Shown here: in pieces, positions 56,374 to 64,000 of the stretch
Numbering within the stretch: position 1 is the stretch's first letter
Layout: the number at the start of each line of letters is the position of its first letter
Assembly (NCBI RefSeq): GCF_024346675.1
Contig: NZ_AP024850.1
Span: forward strand, 2,914,001-2,978,000
Length of the DNA stretch: 64,000 nucleotides
Direction: 5' to 3'
Source of the DNA: Photobacterium sanguinicancri
GTDB lineage: Bacteria > Pseudomonadota > Gammaproteobacteria > Enterobacterales > Vibrionaceae
Translations under genes and position numbers: made by a program
Notes under the pieces: generated by a model
Databases searched by the model: none
The model's input: only the letters and a program-made list of their open reading frames with translations
What the model was told of the DNA's origin: nothing

Positions 56374-57287
56374 CTGAACATATCTTGCCACAATGACTCC
56401 GCATTGTGGCTCATGCTATCAAAGATGAGATCTCTAAATGCGACCACGCGTGAGGCGATCATCTTTCTATCTGTCCATACCAAATACACTGTGCCTTTTG
56501 GGCACTCAACGCCGGGTAATACCGGCTCCAGTTTATCCTGTGAAGCTAGGTGCTCTAGTGCCACTTTTGGCATCAAACAAATCCCCGCACCGCCTATCGC
56601 TGCTTGAATATTCAACCTTAAGCTATTAATCGAGTATTTGGGTTTTATTGGTATTTTGATTGTCTCAAGGTTCTCTTTTAGTAACCAGTAAGGGAAATTG
56701 TTACCGGCCAATACATTGTGTTCGAGTAAATCTCTCGCCCTTTCTGGCTTACCTCTTTGGGCTAAATAGCTTTTTGAAGCAGCTAATGCCAATTCAGTTT
56801 CAAATAGTTTACGTTGTACCAAGTGAGAGTCTGTCGCTGACATAGTGACAATTGCTAAATCGATTTGTTCAGAAATGAACGCTTCAGCATCGGATGCAAA
56901 ATGGACATGAATATTCACTTTAGGGTGCAGGGTCATAAACTCCAAAGCAAGCTTTTGTAAGAAAAAATCAGCAAAGGGTTCTGGACACGATATATGAATA
57001 TCTCCAGTGAGTACTCCTTGAGCATTTGAAAGGCTTAGCCATTGTTGGTCAAGTCCATGAAACAAGCTTGAGAACTTGTTATATATCTCTTCACCAGCAT
57101 TGGTCAGCTGGAATTTTTTGGAATCACGGTGAAGCAGTTTCTCATTGAGCTGCCCTTCCAAATTCGACACCGAACGCGACACGGTAGGGGCTGAGGTGTT
57201 GGCTTTTACACTCGCTGCTGCAAAGCCTCCACATTCAACAGAGAGGCAGAACCAATAGAGGTTTGTCATGTTTTTTGTACTGATCAT
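56370..57287 (-). CDS. LysR-family transcriptional regulator
   Basis: A 305-residue regulator. The winged helix has YWFCLSVECGGFAAASVKAN and SAPTVSRSVSNLEGQLNEKL, and an effector-binding domain follows. ATG 57287 is favoured by AAGAGAG upstream; ATG 57269 is the alternative. It diverges from the DUF2798/DoxX genes, which are its most likely targets. Confidence 0.9.
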   Translation of the reverse strand: MISTKNMTNLYWFCLSVECGGFAAASVKANTSAPTVSRSVSNLEGQLNEKLLHRDSKKFQLTNAGEEIYNKFSSLFHGLDQQWLSLSNAQGVLTGDIHISCPEPFADFFLQKLALEFMTLHPKVNIHVHFASDAEAFISEQIDLAIVTMSATDSHLVQRKLFETELALAASKSYLAQRGKPERARDLLEHNVLAGNNFPYWLLKENLETIKIPIKPKYSINSLRLNIQAAIGGAGICLMPKVALEHLASQDKLEPVLPGVECPKGTVYLVWTDRKMIASRVVAFRDLIFDSMSHNAESLWQDMFS

Positions 57288-57385
57288 CGCGATTACTCTC
57301 TTAACCAAGAGTACATAAATGTACTTTTAAAAAACACTATTGTCTATTTTTGAATTCATTGTATCTGCGTATACTTCCCTTATCG

Positions 57386-57411
57386 AACGGCCTAACGGCC
57401 TAACGGCCTAA
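57386..57411. repeat. Three tandem AACGGCCT octamers
   Basis: AACGGCCT repeated three times (57386-57409) and followed by AA, immediately upstream of the DUF2798 gene. It could be a length-variable spacer in that gene's promoter or leader. Confidence 0.85.
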
Positions 57412-57421
57412 AAAATACTGG

Positions 57422-57676
57422 ATGAAAATGACAATGAAAAAATTCGACCGCAAATATCAATACCCACTCATGATGTCTATGGTACTGCCAACAATGCTTC
57501 TTGGTATGTCAGGCATTATGGCGTTCCGCAATCTTCCTGTAGGCGCTGACTTTTTCTCTGCATGGGGAGGAGCAATTGCTCAAGTTGTGCCTTCAGCGTT
57601 ATTGCTGCTTGCAGTTGTTGCACCGATTGTGCGCTTGTTTGTCACCAAGGTACTTCTTAAGCCAGAACAAGCTTAA
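57422..57676 (+). CDS. DUF2798 family small membrane protein
   Basis: An 84-residue protein with two predicted membrane helices (MSMVLPTMLLGMSGIMAF and VVPSALLLLAVVAPIVRLFV) separated by NLPVGADFFSAWGGAI, as in DUF2798. Function unknown. The start could be 57422, 57428 or 57434. It is followed 42 bp later by a DoxX-like gene and is probably controlled by the divergent LysR. Confidence 0.82.
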   Translation: MKMTMKKFDRKYQYPLMMSMVLPTMLLGMSGIMAFRNLPVGADFFSAWGGAIAQVVPSALLLLAVVAPIVRLFVTKVLLKPEQA

Positions 57677-57718
57677 CCCAATTGCTTTCTTTAAATTAAC
57701 GTTACTTTGGAGTACATG

Positions 57719-58219
57719 ATGAACCAACAAATATTATTAGAAGCGACAATGATTGGTACAATGTTTCTCATTACCGCTGGCTATTTTATCCGATCTAAAG
57801 AAAGTGCGAGTAAAAAAGCAATAAACTTCGTTACAGCACTACTTGGTGGCTTTATGGTGATGGCAGGAACTGCCAAATTTTTCTTACCCTTCGCTGATAT
57901 CTTTGCTGCGCAAATTGAGCTAAGTGGTTTGCCGTTCCCTGTTTTGTCAAAGTTTGCAGGGCAAATGGGTGAGATTTTTGCTGGAGCCCTGTTTTTACTT
58001 GTTCTGACGGAAGGTAAACTCATCTCATCTAAAGTTGCAGATGTAATCATTAACCTAGCAACGCTACTTACGGTGGTTATTATGAGCGTAGCAGTTTATG
58101 TACACCTGTCGCCAAATGTGCCAGCTGAAGTATTACCGTTGCAATCTAAACCACCGGTGCTGACTTTAATTGTGATGCTTGTCGCTTTGGGGTTGTGGTG
58201 GAGAAAAAAGAAAGCGTAA
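57719..58219 (+). CDS. DoxX-like membrane protein
   Basis: A 166-residue integral membrane protein with four or five helices, including FVTALLGGFMVMAGTAKFF and GEIFAGALFLLVL, and a basic C-terminus WWRKKKA. This pattern fits the DoxX/DoxD-like group, linked in some bacteria to thiol and sulfur oxidation or redox homeostasis. GGAG lies 6 nt before ATG 57719. Confidence 0.75.
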   Translation: MNQQILLEATMIGTMFLITAGYFIRSKESASKKAINFVTALLGGFMVMAGTAKFFLPFADIFAAQIELSGLPFPVLSKFAGQMGEIFAGALFLLVLTEGKLISSKVADVIINLATLLTVVIMSVAVYVHLSPNVPAEVLPLQSKPPVLTLIVMLVALGLWWRKKKA

Positions 58220-58427
58220 ATTTGATTGATAGTAATTGTAGGGCTCTTTTCATTGTCTGATACAGAGAACACTAGTCAGTATAAGAGCCGCTACTTAGTT
58301 TGGGACGGGTATGTCATAAATTGGTAAATTTGCCTGTGATTAAGGTATTGAACAATACCTCAGTTAATCCGCCAACTGCTAAATTAGCAAAACCTATAAC
58401 TCACTCCTGTCCAGAACCTTGTTGGCG

Positions 58428-58490
58428 GGGGTGACGTAATGAAAGGGGTGACGTAACTCATCAATGAATAAAGGGAGCAATTGCTCCCTT
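58428..58490. repeat. Direct repeat and palindromic terminator-like hairpin
   Basis: GGGGTGACGTAA occurs twice (58428-58439 and 58445-58456). The perfect 20-bp palindrome AAGGGAGCAATTGCTCCCTT (58471-58490) follows, with tail CTATGCC. The palindrome resembles the one after alpA (51652-51674). The rest of the 58220-58513 gap has no gene. Confidence 0.7.
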
Positions 58491-58513
58491 CTATGCCGCC
58501 AGCTTAAACGTTA

Positions 58514-59995
58514 CTACTTCGTACAGTCGTACCATCCATCACCACGGTCACACTCATACTTGAATGTCCCATTAGGGTAAGATATGAATCGGTGATGTAA
58601 CACCATATCCCCATTAGGCATTTCAGCCGCCGTATTAGTTCTGTGCTCAGATACGTTGTTCTCACCTTCTTTATAGCGTTTAGTGTGCTCCCACCAGTCT
58701 GCCCCAACAGAATCTTGAGCACCATAGACTTGCGGTAGTGCTGCGATATCAGCATTTAATGCATCAATGTCGATACTCCCCACATCAGCACTGAAACCTA
58801 ACCAGTGAGCATATTCACTTGGCACTGTGTTCCACTTATAACGGCTCCCTTCTTCATCGTACACACCACTCACTCTCGCAGTCGAAAGCGTCATGTTTTG
58901 GCTATCAGCAGCATCACTCAAACCAACCTCATTACACTCCAATTCACTCAGATCGTAGAACGATGACTTGTTCTCCATACCGTATTGGTTATCAGTGTCA
59001 GCCATCTTTGAAAGTAAGGTTTCTGACTTACTGCAAATGTAATCGTCAAAGCTTAGATCTGAGCTCATGTTACGGTATTCATTCACATAGCCCACCGTAC
59101 CAAAGTTAGTGATAGTGTCTTCTTGTAGGTAGTTTCTAATCAAACGCTCAGGTAGCCAGTTATCATCTACCGCATAGACGGATTCAGACCAGAAGCTACC
59201 TTGACGTATGGAAATCGATTTGTACCACAACTGTTCATCATCTTGGCGTTGCCAGTCCGTTGGATCGTTAAGGTAGTGAGCCACGTTGATATGTGCATAG
59301 GGGTACTGAAGCGACAATTCATAAGTCTCTTCAAATGAAAGTTGAATGGATGCCATAAGCTGCTCAGCAATATCGTAGACCGCACTGTTACCATCCGCTA
59401 TGTAATCACTCCACAGCTCTTCCTCTGAGATATTGAAATGCCAAACTAAATCACCCGCTACGTTACGCATGGCGTCTTTTATGGCATTGCGGACTGGTTC
59501 ATTGTCTTTCACTAATCCACAGCTATACGCTGCGCCTTGCTCTCTTTCAACCGTCTGTTTCGCTGACTCCCACAACATTGTGGTGAGTGGCGTAATGTTA
59601 ACGGAGCCATTCGCTACCTCTTCAGGCAACGTGAACGCTGGTGGCAGGTTAAGTACATATGCTTGAGTTACTTCCCCTAAGTCCTCATCAATAGCTCCGA
59701 CAGGCACATCTACGATCACTGGGACGTATTCAAGACAGGCTTGTTGCTCTTCTGTGATGTCACCTTCAATAGTGAACACACCACCAGCCTCAGTGATAGC
59801 CGATGGCTCATCAGGATCGACAACACCATTTGAATTAAAATCATAATGAACAGTGGCACCAACGATATAGCCATCAATAGCACGACCGGATAACAATGTA
59901 GTGTTCGATGGTGATGAAGGCTCAGATGAGCCACCACCGCCGCAACCAGCAAGGGTAGCACTTGCAATGAGCACAGAAACTAACGTCTTTTTCAT
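58514..59995 (-). CDS. Secreted lipoprotein with an EF-hand-like loop
   Basis: A 493-residue predicted lipoprotein. The signal peptide ends in lipobox ATLAGC, followed by a Gly/Ser/Pro linker. A short carboxypeptidase-regulatory-like beta domain (residues 37-80) contains the calcium-binding-like loop DFNSNGVVDPDEP. The rest is rich in Trp, Tyr and Asp with a few cysteines (LVKDN after SCG, YICSKSE, LECNEV, YECDRGDGWYDC), and no enzyme motif is recognised. AAGGAAT precedes the ATG. Such large surface lipoproteins are common island cargo in Vibrionaceae. Confidence 0.8.
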   Translation of the reverse strand: MKKTLVSVLIASATLAGCGGGGSSEPSSPSNTTLLSGRAIDGYIVGATVHYDFNSNGVVDPDEPSAITEAGGVFTIEGDITEEQQACLEYVPVIVDVPVGAIDEDLGEVTQAYVLNLPPAFTLPEEVANGSVNITPLTTMLWESAKQTVEREQGAAYSCGLVKDNEPVRNAIKDAMRNVAGDLVWHFNISEEELWSDYIADGNSAVYDIAEQLMASIQLSFEETYELSLQYPYAHINVAHYLNDPTDWQRQDDEQLWYKSISIRQGSFWSESVYAVDDNWLPERLIRNYLQEDTITNFGTVGYVNEYRNMSSDLSFDDYICSKSETLLSKMADTDNQYGMENKSSFYDLSELECNEVGLSDAADSQNMTLSTARVSGVYDEEGSRYKWNTVPSEYAHWLGFSADVGSIDIDALNADIAALPQVYGAQDSVGADWWEHTKRYKEGENNVSEHRTNTAAEMPNGDMVLHHRFISYPNGTFKYECDRGDGWYDCTK

Positions 59996-60044
59996 AGGAA
60001 ATTCCTTTTTATTAATAGATTGGTTTGCAGGGATAAATGCATAG

Positions 60045-60076
60045 AAAACAAAAGCGGCTTACTTTCGTAAACCGCT
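60045..60076 (-). terminator. Terminator after the Cys-rich gene
   Basis: On the minus strand AGCGGTTTAC, loop GAAA, GTAAGCCGCT (one G-T pair), followed by TTTGTTTTC. Confidence 0.8.
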
Positions 60077-60101
60077 AATGGTGGGTATTAAACGTGTGGT
60101 A

Positions 60102-60236
60102 TTAGCAAGCACATCGGCATGGAGGCATATCGCAAATGTCACAAGTTGAACTGTGGCTACCCCCGCAATATTCACAGCTGAATGAAGCTAGGCAACGGTG
60201 CTTGTTAAGTAATGGTCGAATCGCTTTAATGATCAT
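60102..60236 (-). CDS. Tiny Cys-rich protein, zinc-ribbon-like
   Basis: A 44-residue product beginning MIIKAIRPLLNKHRC. It contains eight cysteines, with CEYC and CDIC pairs and a terminal CRCAC. Two CxxC knuckles suggest a small zinc-binding protein. Support for a real gene: GGGGAG about 10 nt before ATG 60236, a good terminator just after the stop, and conserved-looking promoter-side repeats. A longer in-frame start (60299) would include unrelated basic sequence. No family recognised. Confidence 0.55.
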   Translation of the reverse strand: MIIKAIRPLLNKHRCLASFSCEYCGGSHSSTCDICDMPPCRCAC

Positions 60237-60267
60237 GAACTTCTCTCCCCGTCTATGTCGTAGTGGA

Positions 60268-60344
60268 TCACATAGAAAGACGGCAACCCTATGTGACATC
60301 CCTGTTTGTTGTCAGGTTATCAATAGGTTGGGCATCTGGTGTCG
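60268..60344 (-). promoter_or_regulatory. Regulatory region of the Cys-rich gene
   Basis: TCACATAG (60268-60275) and CTATGTGA (60289-60296) form an inverted repeat 32 bp upstream of the start. Further upstream lies TTGGGCATCTGGTGTCG (60328-60344), repeated upstream of the WYL gene. Confidence 0.55.
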
Positions 60345-60356
60345 CATAGGGCTGTA

Positions 60357-61361
60357 CTAAGTGGGACCGCTATCGCTATTTAGAGAAGTGGTTTGAAGTT
60401 GGGGGCTTTTGACTGACGGTGGTATAGGTTGTTGTTCTACAAAAGTAATGTGGGTTTTATGTGCTTCTAGCCACGCCACTAACGGTGGTGTATTAGAAAC
60501 CGTAACAGTGATGTGTAAATACGTATCGAACTCAGAGATACGTTGGTCGTTGGAAAGTGGTGTTTGGTAGAGATGTTCACCAGCTTGTTTAGTAATGGTG
60601 AATTCGAGTGTATAACGTTCATGCTCTGTATTGGTGTATTCCGATACTGAGTGTTGCAAGTCAAAGTCTTGTGGGTAAGCAAACGTGAAGGTTGATAATG
60701 TGACTTTGTGAATCTGGCTGACATCAACAAAAGTAGTGTATTTATCTCCCTTCTGGCGGTACACCAATATCAATGTATTACTTTGTTGTACAAGACCTAA
60801 TGGCATGACATCTTTTCTATGTTGCCCCCCTTCAGAGTAATAGTGCAAGTTTAACCAACGATTGTGGTAGAGCCCTTGACTGATAGCTGCGTAAGCATTA
60901 GGGCTGATATTACGCCTTAGTTCATAAGTGCCGAATAAATCTATTTTTCGTAACCATTGGGACTCTTTTGAGTCCAGATCGATTGATTTCAGTTGGTAGT
61001 TAGCATCTTCAAATAACGACTGAAGAGTATGGGATATATGGGTAGGGATTAAGTAGTGGAAGTGAGACTCAACCAGACACAAAAGTAGTGCTTCTTGAGT
61101 ACCGGAGCCAACAAGAGATTTAGTTTGCTTTCGTTGGTATCCATAAGGTTTGTCACGAGCATCTCGGTCAATATCAAAATATTCAAGTAACACATCAAGG
61201 TTACGTTGAATCGTTCGAATATCTCTATCAATGCCTATCTCCTGAAGCTGTGCTTTGAGATCAGAAGCCGTGACTTTATGCCAATACGGTATGCGCTTGT
61301 ATAACTCAAGCGCTAGCACCATATGCTGGCGAGTGCTCACATGAGTAGATTTACTCATCAT
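60357..61361 (-). CDS. WYL-domain transcriptional regulator
   Basis: A 334-residue protein with an N-terminal winged helix (VTASDLKAQLQEIGIDRDIRTIQRNL split over the HTH), a central WYL-type domain (NRWLNLHYYSEGGQHRKDVMPLGLV, and LILVYRQKGDKYTTF) and a C-terminal WCX-like extension. This is the BrxR/CapW/PafBC-like layout, often found guarding phage-defence genes. AAGG sits 6 nt before ATG 61361. A 17-bp motif 136 bp upstream recurs upstream of the next gene, suggesting a shared operator. Confidence 0.88.
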   Translation of the reverse strand: MMSKSTHVSTRQHMVLALELYKRIPYWHKVTASDLKAQLQEIGIDRDIRTIQRNLDVLLEYFDIDRDARDKPYGYQRKQTKSLVGSGTQEALLLCLVESHFHYLIPTHISHTLQSLFEDANYQLKSIDLDSKESQWLRKIDLFGTYELRRNISPNAYAAISQGLYHNRWLNLHYYSEGGQHRKDVMPLGLVQQSNTLILVYRQKGDKYTTFVDVSQIHKVTLSTFTFAYPQDFDLQHSVSEYTNTEHERYTLEFTITKQAGEHLYQTPLSNDQRISEFDTYLHITVTVSNTPPLVAWLEAHKTHITFVEQQPIPPSVKSPQLQTTSLNSDSGPT

Positions 61362-61496
61362 GCGCACCTTTAGCGAAGCGGATCAAAATAGAGGTGACGA
61401 TATAACGATCTTGGAACAAGTCACTCTCACTTTATTGATAGCAAGAGACGAAGCTCTACACGCTAGGCTTTAAGGTGAATTGATTGTATGAGTAGT

Positions 61497-61513
61497 TTGG
61501 GCATCTGGTGTCG
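61497..61513. promoter_or_regulatory. 17-bp repeat upstream of the WYL gene
   Basis: TTGGGCATCTGGTGTCG, identical to 60328-60344. On the minus strand both are followed by a shared CTA..T.AT pattern, so the conserved element is about 27 bp. Candidate WYL operator or promoter element. Confidence 0.6.
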
Positions 61514-61638
61514 GATGAAAGCGGATGAGCAAAATTAATTGAATAATCGAGGTGGGCATAATGAACTCCTATGCTGGTGGATACATAGGAGTGATATGTG
61601 TGTGAAATTTATTAGATTGATTGACCCAAGCAACAAAT

Positions 61639-61657
61639 AGTAATGATAATCATTTGA
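61639..61657. promoter_or_regulatory. Fur-box-like sequence
   Basis: AGTAATGATAATCATTTGA agrees with the 19-bp Fur consensus at 14 positions, including the central ATGATAATCAT. No obvious iron gene follows, so it may be a chance match. Confidence 0.35.
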
Positions 61658-61664
61658 TGATATA

Positions 61665-61683
61665 TGGACGGGAGTTCAACTCC
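61665..61683. other. ssrA T-arm-like relic
   Basis: TGGACGGGAGTTCAACTCC resembles the ssrA 3' segment TGGACGCGGGTTCAAATCC and contains the palindrome GGAGTTCAACTCC. It is a possible degenerate right attachment site of the younger island. Confidence 0.3.
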
Positions 61684-61723
61684 TCAAAAAGCCAGTAGCA
61701 GTCATCAATCGATAACAAATAAA

Positions 61724-61859
61724 AATAAACACCCAGATAGCACCTCTTACAAAGATGAACTGAGATTTAATAATAAAAATCAACACTTTAAATTCTAAAT
61801 TACGATGACGCCAGCCCACCAAACGTTTGGAACGGGACATCTTCGGATGTCCCGTTTTT
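61724..61859. other. Left end of an older integrated element: shared 17-mer, att-like core and terminator
   Basis: AATAAACACCCAGATAG (61724-61740) also occurs before the intact int. CGCCAGCCCACCAA (61809-61822) resembles the ssrA end CGCCAGCTCCACCAA. The palindrome CCAAACGTTTGG (61819-61830) and a terminator CGGGACATC/GATGTCCCG with TTTTT (61833-61859) follow. The rest of the 61362-61966 gap has no gene. Confidence 0.5.
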
Positions 61860-61966
61860 GTATCTGCAATAAACAAAGACTTAACCCTGTTAAGCGTAAC
61901 GCCCCCTCAGATCTCTTTGCTTTTTAGGAACACTACTTTTAGTTCCCAACTTAGTGTACCCACACT

Positions 61967-63209
61967 AGCAAAACGACTACTCGCCTAACTAATAGCTAAT
62001 ATAAAAGCAGCTAACCCCAAAGAGAAAGAGTACATTCTTTCTGATGGCGATGGTTTACGTCTACGGGTGAAACCAAATGGCTCAAAGCTTTAGCTACTAA
62101 ACTATACACACCCCATCAAAAGAAAACGTACTAACCTAAGTCTTGGTAAATACCCTGACCTCTCCCTTGCTAACGCCCGCAAGACCTCACAGGAAGCAAG
62201 AGAACTACTCGCTCATGGGTTCGCCCCTCAAGAAGATAGGAAGCGACGGCAGGAAGAGCACAAAGCTACCCACCAGCACACGTTTATCAATGTGGCTAAA
62301 GAGTGGTTTGATATTAAGAAAGATGACATCACACCTGATTATGCGGTTGATATTTGGCGCTCTCTTGAGCTACATATTTTCCCCTACCTATCCGAGATAC
62401 CAGTTAAAGAAATCACTGCGCCACAGGTTATAGAGCTACTAAAACCTATTGAAGCCAAAGGCAGTCTAGAGGCCGTAAAACGCCTAGCGCAACGTCTCAA
62501 TGAGGTAATGAACTTCGCAACCAACTGTGGCTTAGTTCAGGCGAACCCATTAACTGGCATCAAAGCCGCTTTCAAGAAACCCAAGAAAGAGAACATGGCA
62601 GCACTCAAACCAGCGGAGTTGCCAGAGCTTATGAGTGCCATAGCTAATGCCAGCATTAAACGCACGACGCGGTGCTTAATCGAATGGCAGCTTCATACTA
62701 TGACTCGCCCCTCAGAAGCCTCTGGAACTCGTTGGGATGAAATAGATTTAGAGGCTAGAGTATGGACTATTCCACCAGCAAGAATGAAGAAAGGCAGAGA
62801 GCATCGAATCCCACTCACCGATGAAGCAATTGCAATCCTAGAATACTTGCAGCCAATCAGTGGACACCGCGAGTATGTATTTCCATCAGATCGCGATCCA
62901 CTAAAACACTGCAACAGCCAAACAGCTAACATGGCCTTAAAACGAATGGGGGTTGCGAATCGCTTGGTAAGTCATGGTCTTCGTTCAATCGCTAGTACAA
63001 CACTCAACGAACAAGGTTTTGAACCAGATCTGATTGAAGTAGCTTTGGCACACGTTGATAAAAACCAAATCCGTAGTGCATATAACCGGTCTGATATCCT
63101 TAAAAGACGCCGTCCGATGATGAGCTGGTGGAGTAATCATATTGCTACAGCCGCTCAGGGGAGTTTGTCGGTTACTGGGACCAGGCAATTGAAGGTTATT
63201 AGCCTATAA
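61967..63209 (+). pseudogene. Disrupted P4-type integrase
   Basis: Closely related to the integrase at 42188-43435. Reading from 61967, SKTTTRLTNS ends at TAA 61997. The match continues in another frame from about 62000 (NIKAANPKEKEYILSDGDGL) and is interrupted by TAG at 62091-62093, where the intact copy has the Trp codon in NKVW. The frame is then open to 63209 and keeps the catalytic Arg (MTRPSEASGTRW), HGLRS, AHVDKNQ and Tyr in YNRSDILKRRRP. No start codon is visible before the first fragment. A 305-residue catalytic-half ORF could start at 62292 but would lack the arm-binding domain. It marks a second, older integration at the same site. Confidence 0.9.
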
Positions 63210-63262
63210 ACTGATATTACATGGGCCCTACCTACGCACGGCCCTAATACAATTTAAGGAAA

Positions 63263-63300
63263 GAGCCTGTAATCTAAATTGCAGGCTCAATAACATTTTT
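63263..63300. terminator. Terminator between the integrase remnant and the last gene
   Basis: GAGCCTG (63263-63269) pairs with CAGGCTC (63282-63288), and T residues follow at 63296-63301. Confidence 0.7.
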
Positions 63301-63968
63301 TAACTCAACCATGACGGGTTGTTTTTAGTACTATCCGCATCACTGATTCGATTTCCATTTAAGTCATTTTCGCCTAAATGCTTACCAAAACGATTCCACA
63401 CCTCGATATGTGAGCTTTCACCATAATGTAAATTATCAATAACGTGATAAGTTCTTTCCAAAACACAATAGTGTACCGCTTTCCCATGATTGATCATTCC
63501 AGTCTTAGTATATCTACTACTATCACGAAGATAGGTTTGAGAATCAATTGGGGGGATATCAGACGCTAGGTCATAACAATAATCAGCCACATTATACTTT
63601 TGTTCTAACCAAAGCTTGGGATTCACTTCAATATCAGCGAGCTCAACATAAATACTCTGTCTAGCTCCACCTTCCCAGCCTTTAACCACTTCAGCAAGTG
63701 TGCCAGCGGTCACTTTATTGTTGACGAAAGCAATGGGATGTTTATCGCTAGAAAGCGTCAGCTCGGCACATTCTGCGAACGTGTCTCCAGTGACACACTC
63801 TCCATTAGACATCTCGTACCAAGTGTCTTCACAATGAACTTGTTCATCATTCCAAACTTTACTGAACTTATCATAAAAGACTTTCTTAAAAAGACGTTTA
63901 GTGTCCGTTCTAAGTATTTGATTTACAGCCAATAAAAAAGATATTTCTTTTTCATCAATGCAAAGCAT
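63300..63968 (-). CDS. Unknown 222-residue protein
   Basis: No family recognised. The product starts MLCIDEKEISFLLAVNQIL. Its composition is mixed with many Asp, Tyr and Trp and several cysteines (EDTWYEMSNGECVTG, FAECAEL, ADYCYDLA, VHYCVLE), and it ends in a polar Asn/Ser-rich tail (LNGNRISDADSTKNNPSWLS). There is no signal peptide or clear membrane helix. GAGGG lies 5 nt before the ATG at 63968, so the gene is complete. It is cargo of the older element whose integrase remnant lies beside it; a toxin, immunity or effector role is possible but unsupported. Confidence 0.7.
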   Translation of the reverse strand: MLCIDEKEISFLLAVNQILRTDTKRLFKKVFYDKFSKVWNDEQVHCEDTWYEMSNGECVTGDTFAECAELTLSSDKHPIAFVNNKVTAGTLAEVVKGWEGGARQSIYVELADIEVNPKLWLEQKYNVADYCYDLASDIPPIDSQTYLRDSSRYTKTGMINHGKAVHYCVLERTYHVIDNLHYGESSHIEVWNRFGKHLGENDLNGNRISDADSTKNNPSWLS

Positions 63969-64000
63969 CTTGCCCTCTAACTCATCACACTTCCATAAAA

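Noticed and set aside
51640..58513. Cargo genes considered as integron cassettes
   Set aside because: No attC-type sites follow the genes, and genes lie on both strands; the hairpins are short terminator-like palindromes.

Overview
The window looks like a chromosomal segment of a Vibrionaceae bacterium (Vibrio or Photobacterium; I cannot resolve the genus). The evidence is gene order. One block runs phoU-pstB-pstA-pstC / gcvR-like-ppk1-ppx / pstS-phoR-phoB. The other runs minor pilins-dnaJ-dnaK-grpE-nadK-recN-bamE-ratB-ratA-smpB-ssrA. Both match the V. cholerae arrangement as I remember it. The proteins and the tmRNA tag are also gammaproteobacterial.

Core, 1-42 kb. The left end carries a 2-Cys peroxiredoxin, CutC, a class PPK2 polyphosphate kinase, a small YadA-anchored surface protein with Pro-Ile-Glu repeats, and a LysR regulator. 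The phosphate-starvation region follows. pstCAB-phoU and phoB-phoR-pstS are two minus-strand operons, each preceded by a clear Pho box with a -10 hexamer exactly 10 nt beyond it. They flank plus-strand genes for polyphosphate synthesis (ppk1) and hydrolysis (ppx). Next come sbcD-sbcC, rdgC, the tRNA-hydroxylation pair trhP-yfhL, mepA, a SorC-type regulator and a minor-pilin operon (fimT-pilW-pilX-pilV) diverging from a pilE-like pilin. The heat-shock genes grpE and dnaK-dnaJ both have sigma-32-type promoters. They are followed by nadK, recN (two LexA boxes), bamE, ratAB, smpB and ssrA (tmRNA).

Accessory region, 42-64 kb. An intact P4-type integrase gene starts 197 bp after the 3' end of ssrA, the site also used by the V. 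cholerae pathogenicity island VPI-1. Downstream lies a mosaic island. It holds a coiled-coil/RHH-like protein divergent from a winged-helix protein (a possible replication or partition module), a YfjJ/inovirus Gp2-like protein with an HUH-like motif, and a GHKL-ATPase/PD-(D/E)XK nuclease fusion that is a candidate single-gene defence effector. It continues with a short tyrosine recombinase, two DUF2787 paralogues, RadC, two overlapping tiny genes with strong Shine-Dalgarno sites, and an AlpA regulator.

A TetR-controlled redox cargo set follows (HAD dehalogenase, AhpD-like, SDR, FrnE/DsbA-like and redoxin genes, with LysR, DUF2798 and DoxX genes), with three copies of one operator palindrome. 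The region then carries an EF-hand-like lipoprotein, a tiny Cys-rich protein and a WYL regulator whose upstream 17-bp motif is repeated. A second integrase of the same family, broken by a frameshift and a nonsense codon, begins near 61.97 kb and marks the left end of an older, displaced element that runs off the window.

All functional assignments come from reading the sequence and family knowledge; no database search or structure prediction was run.
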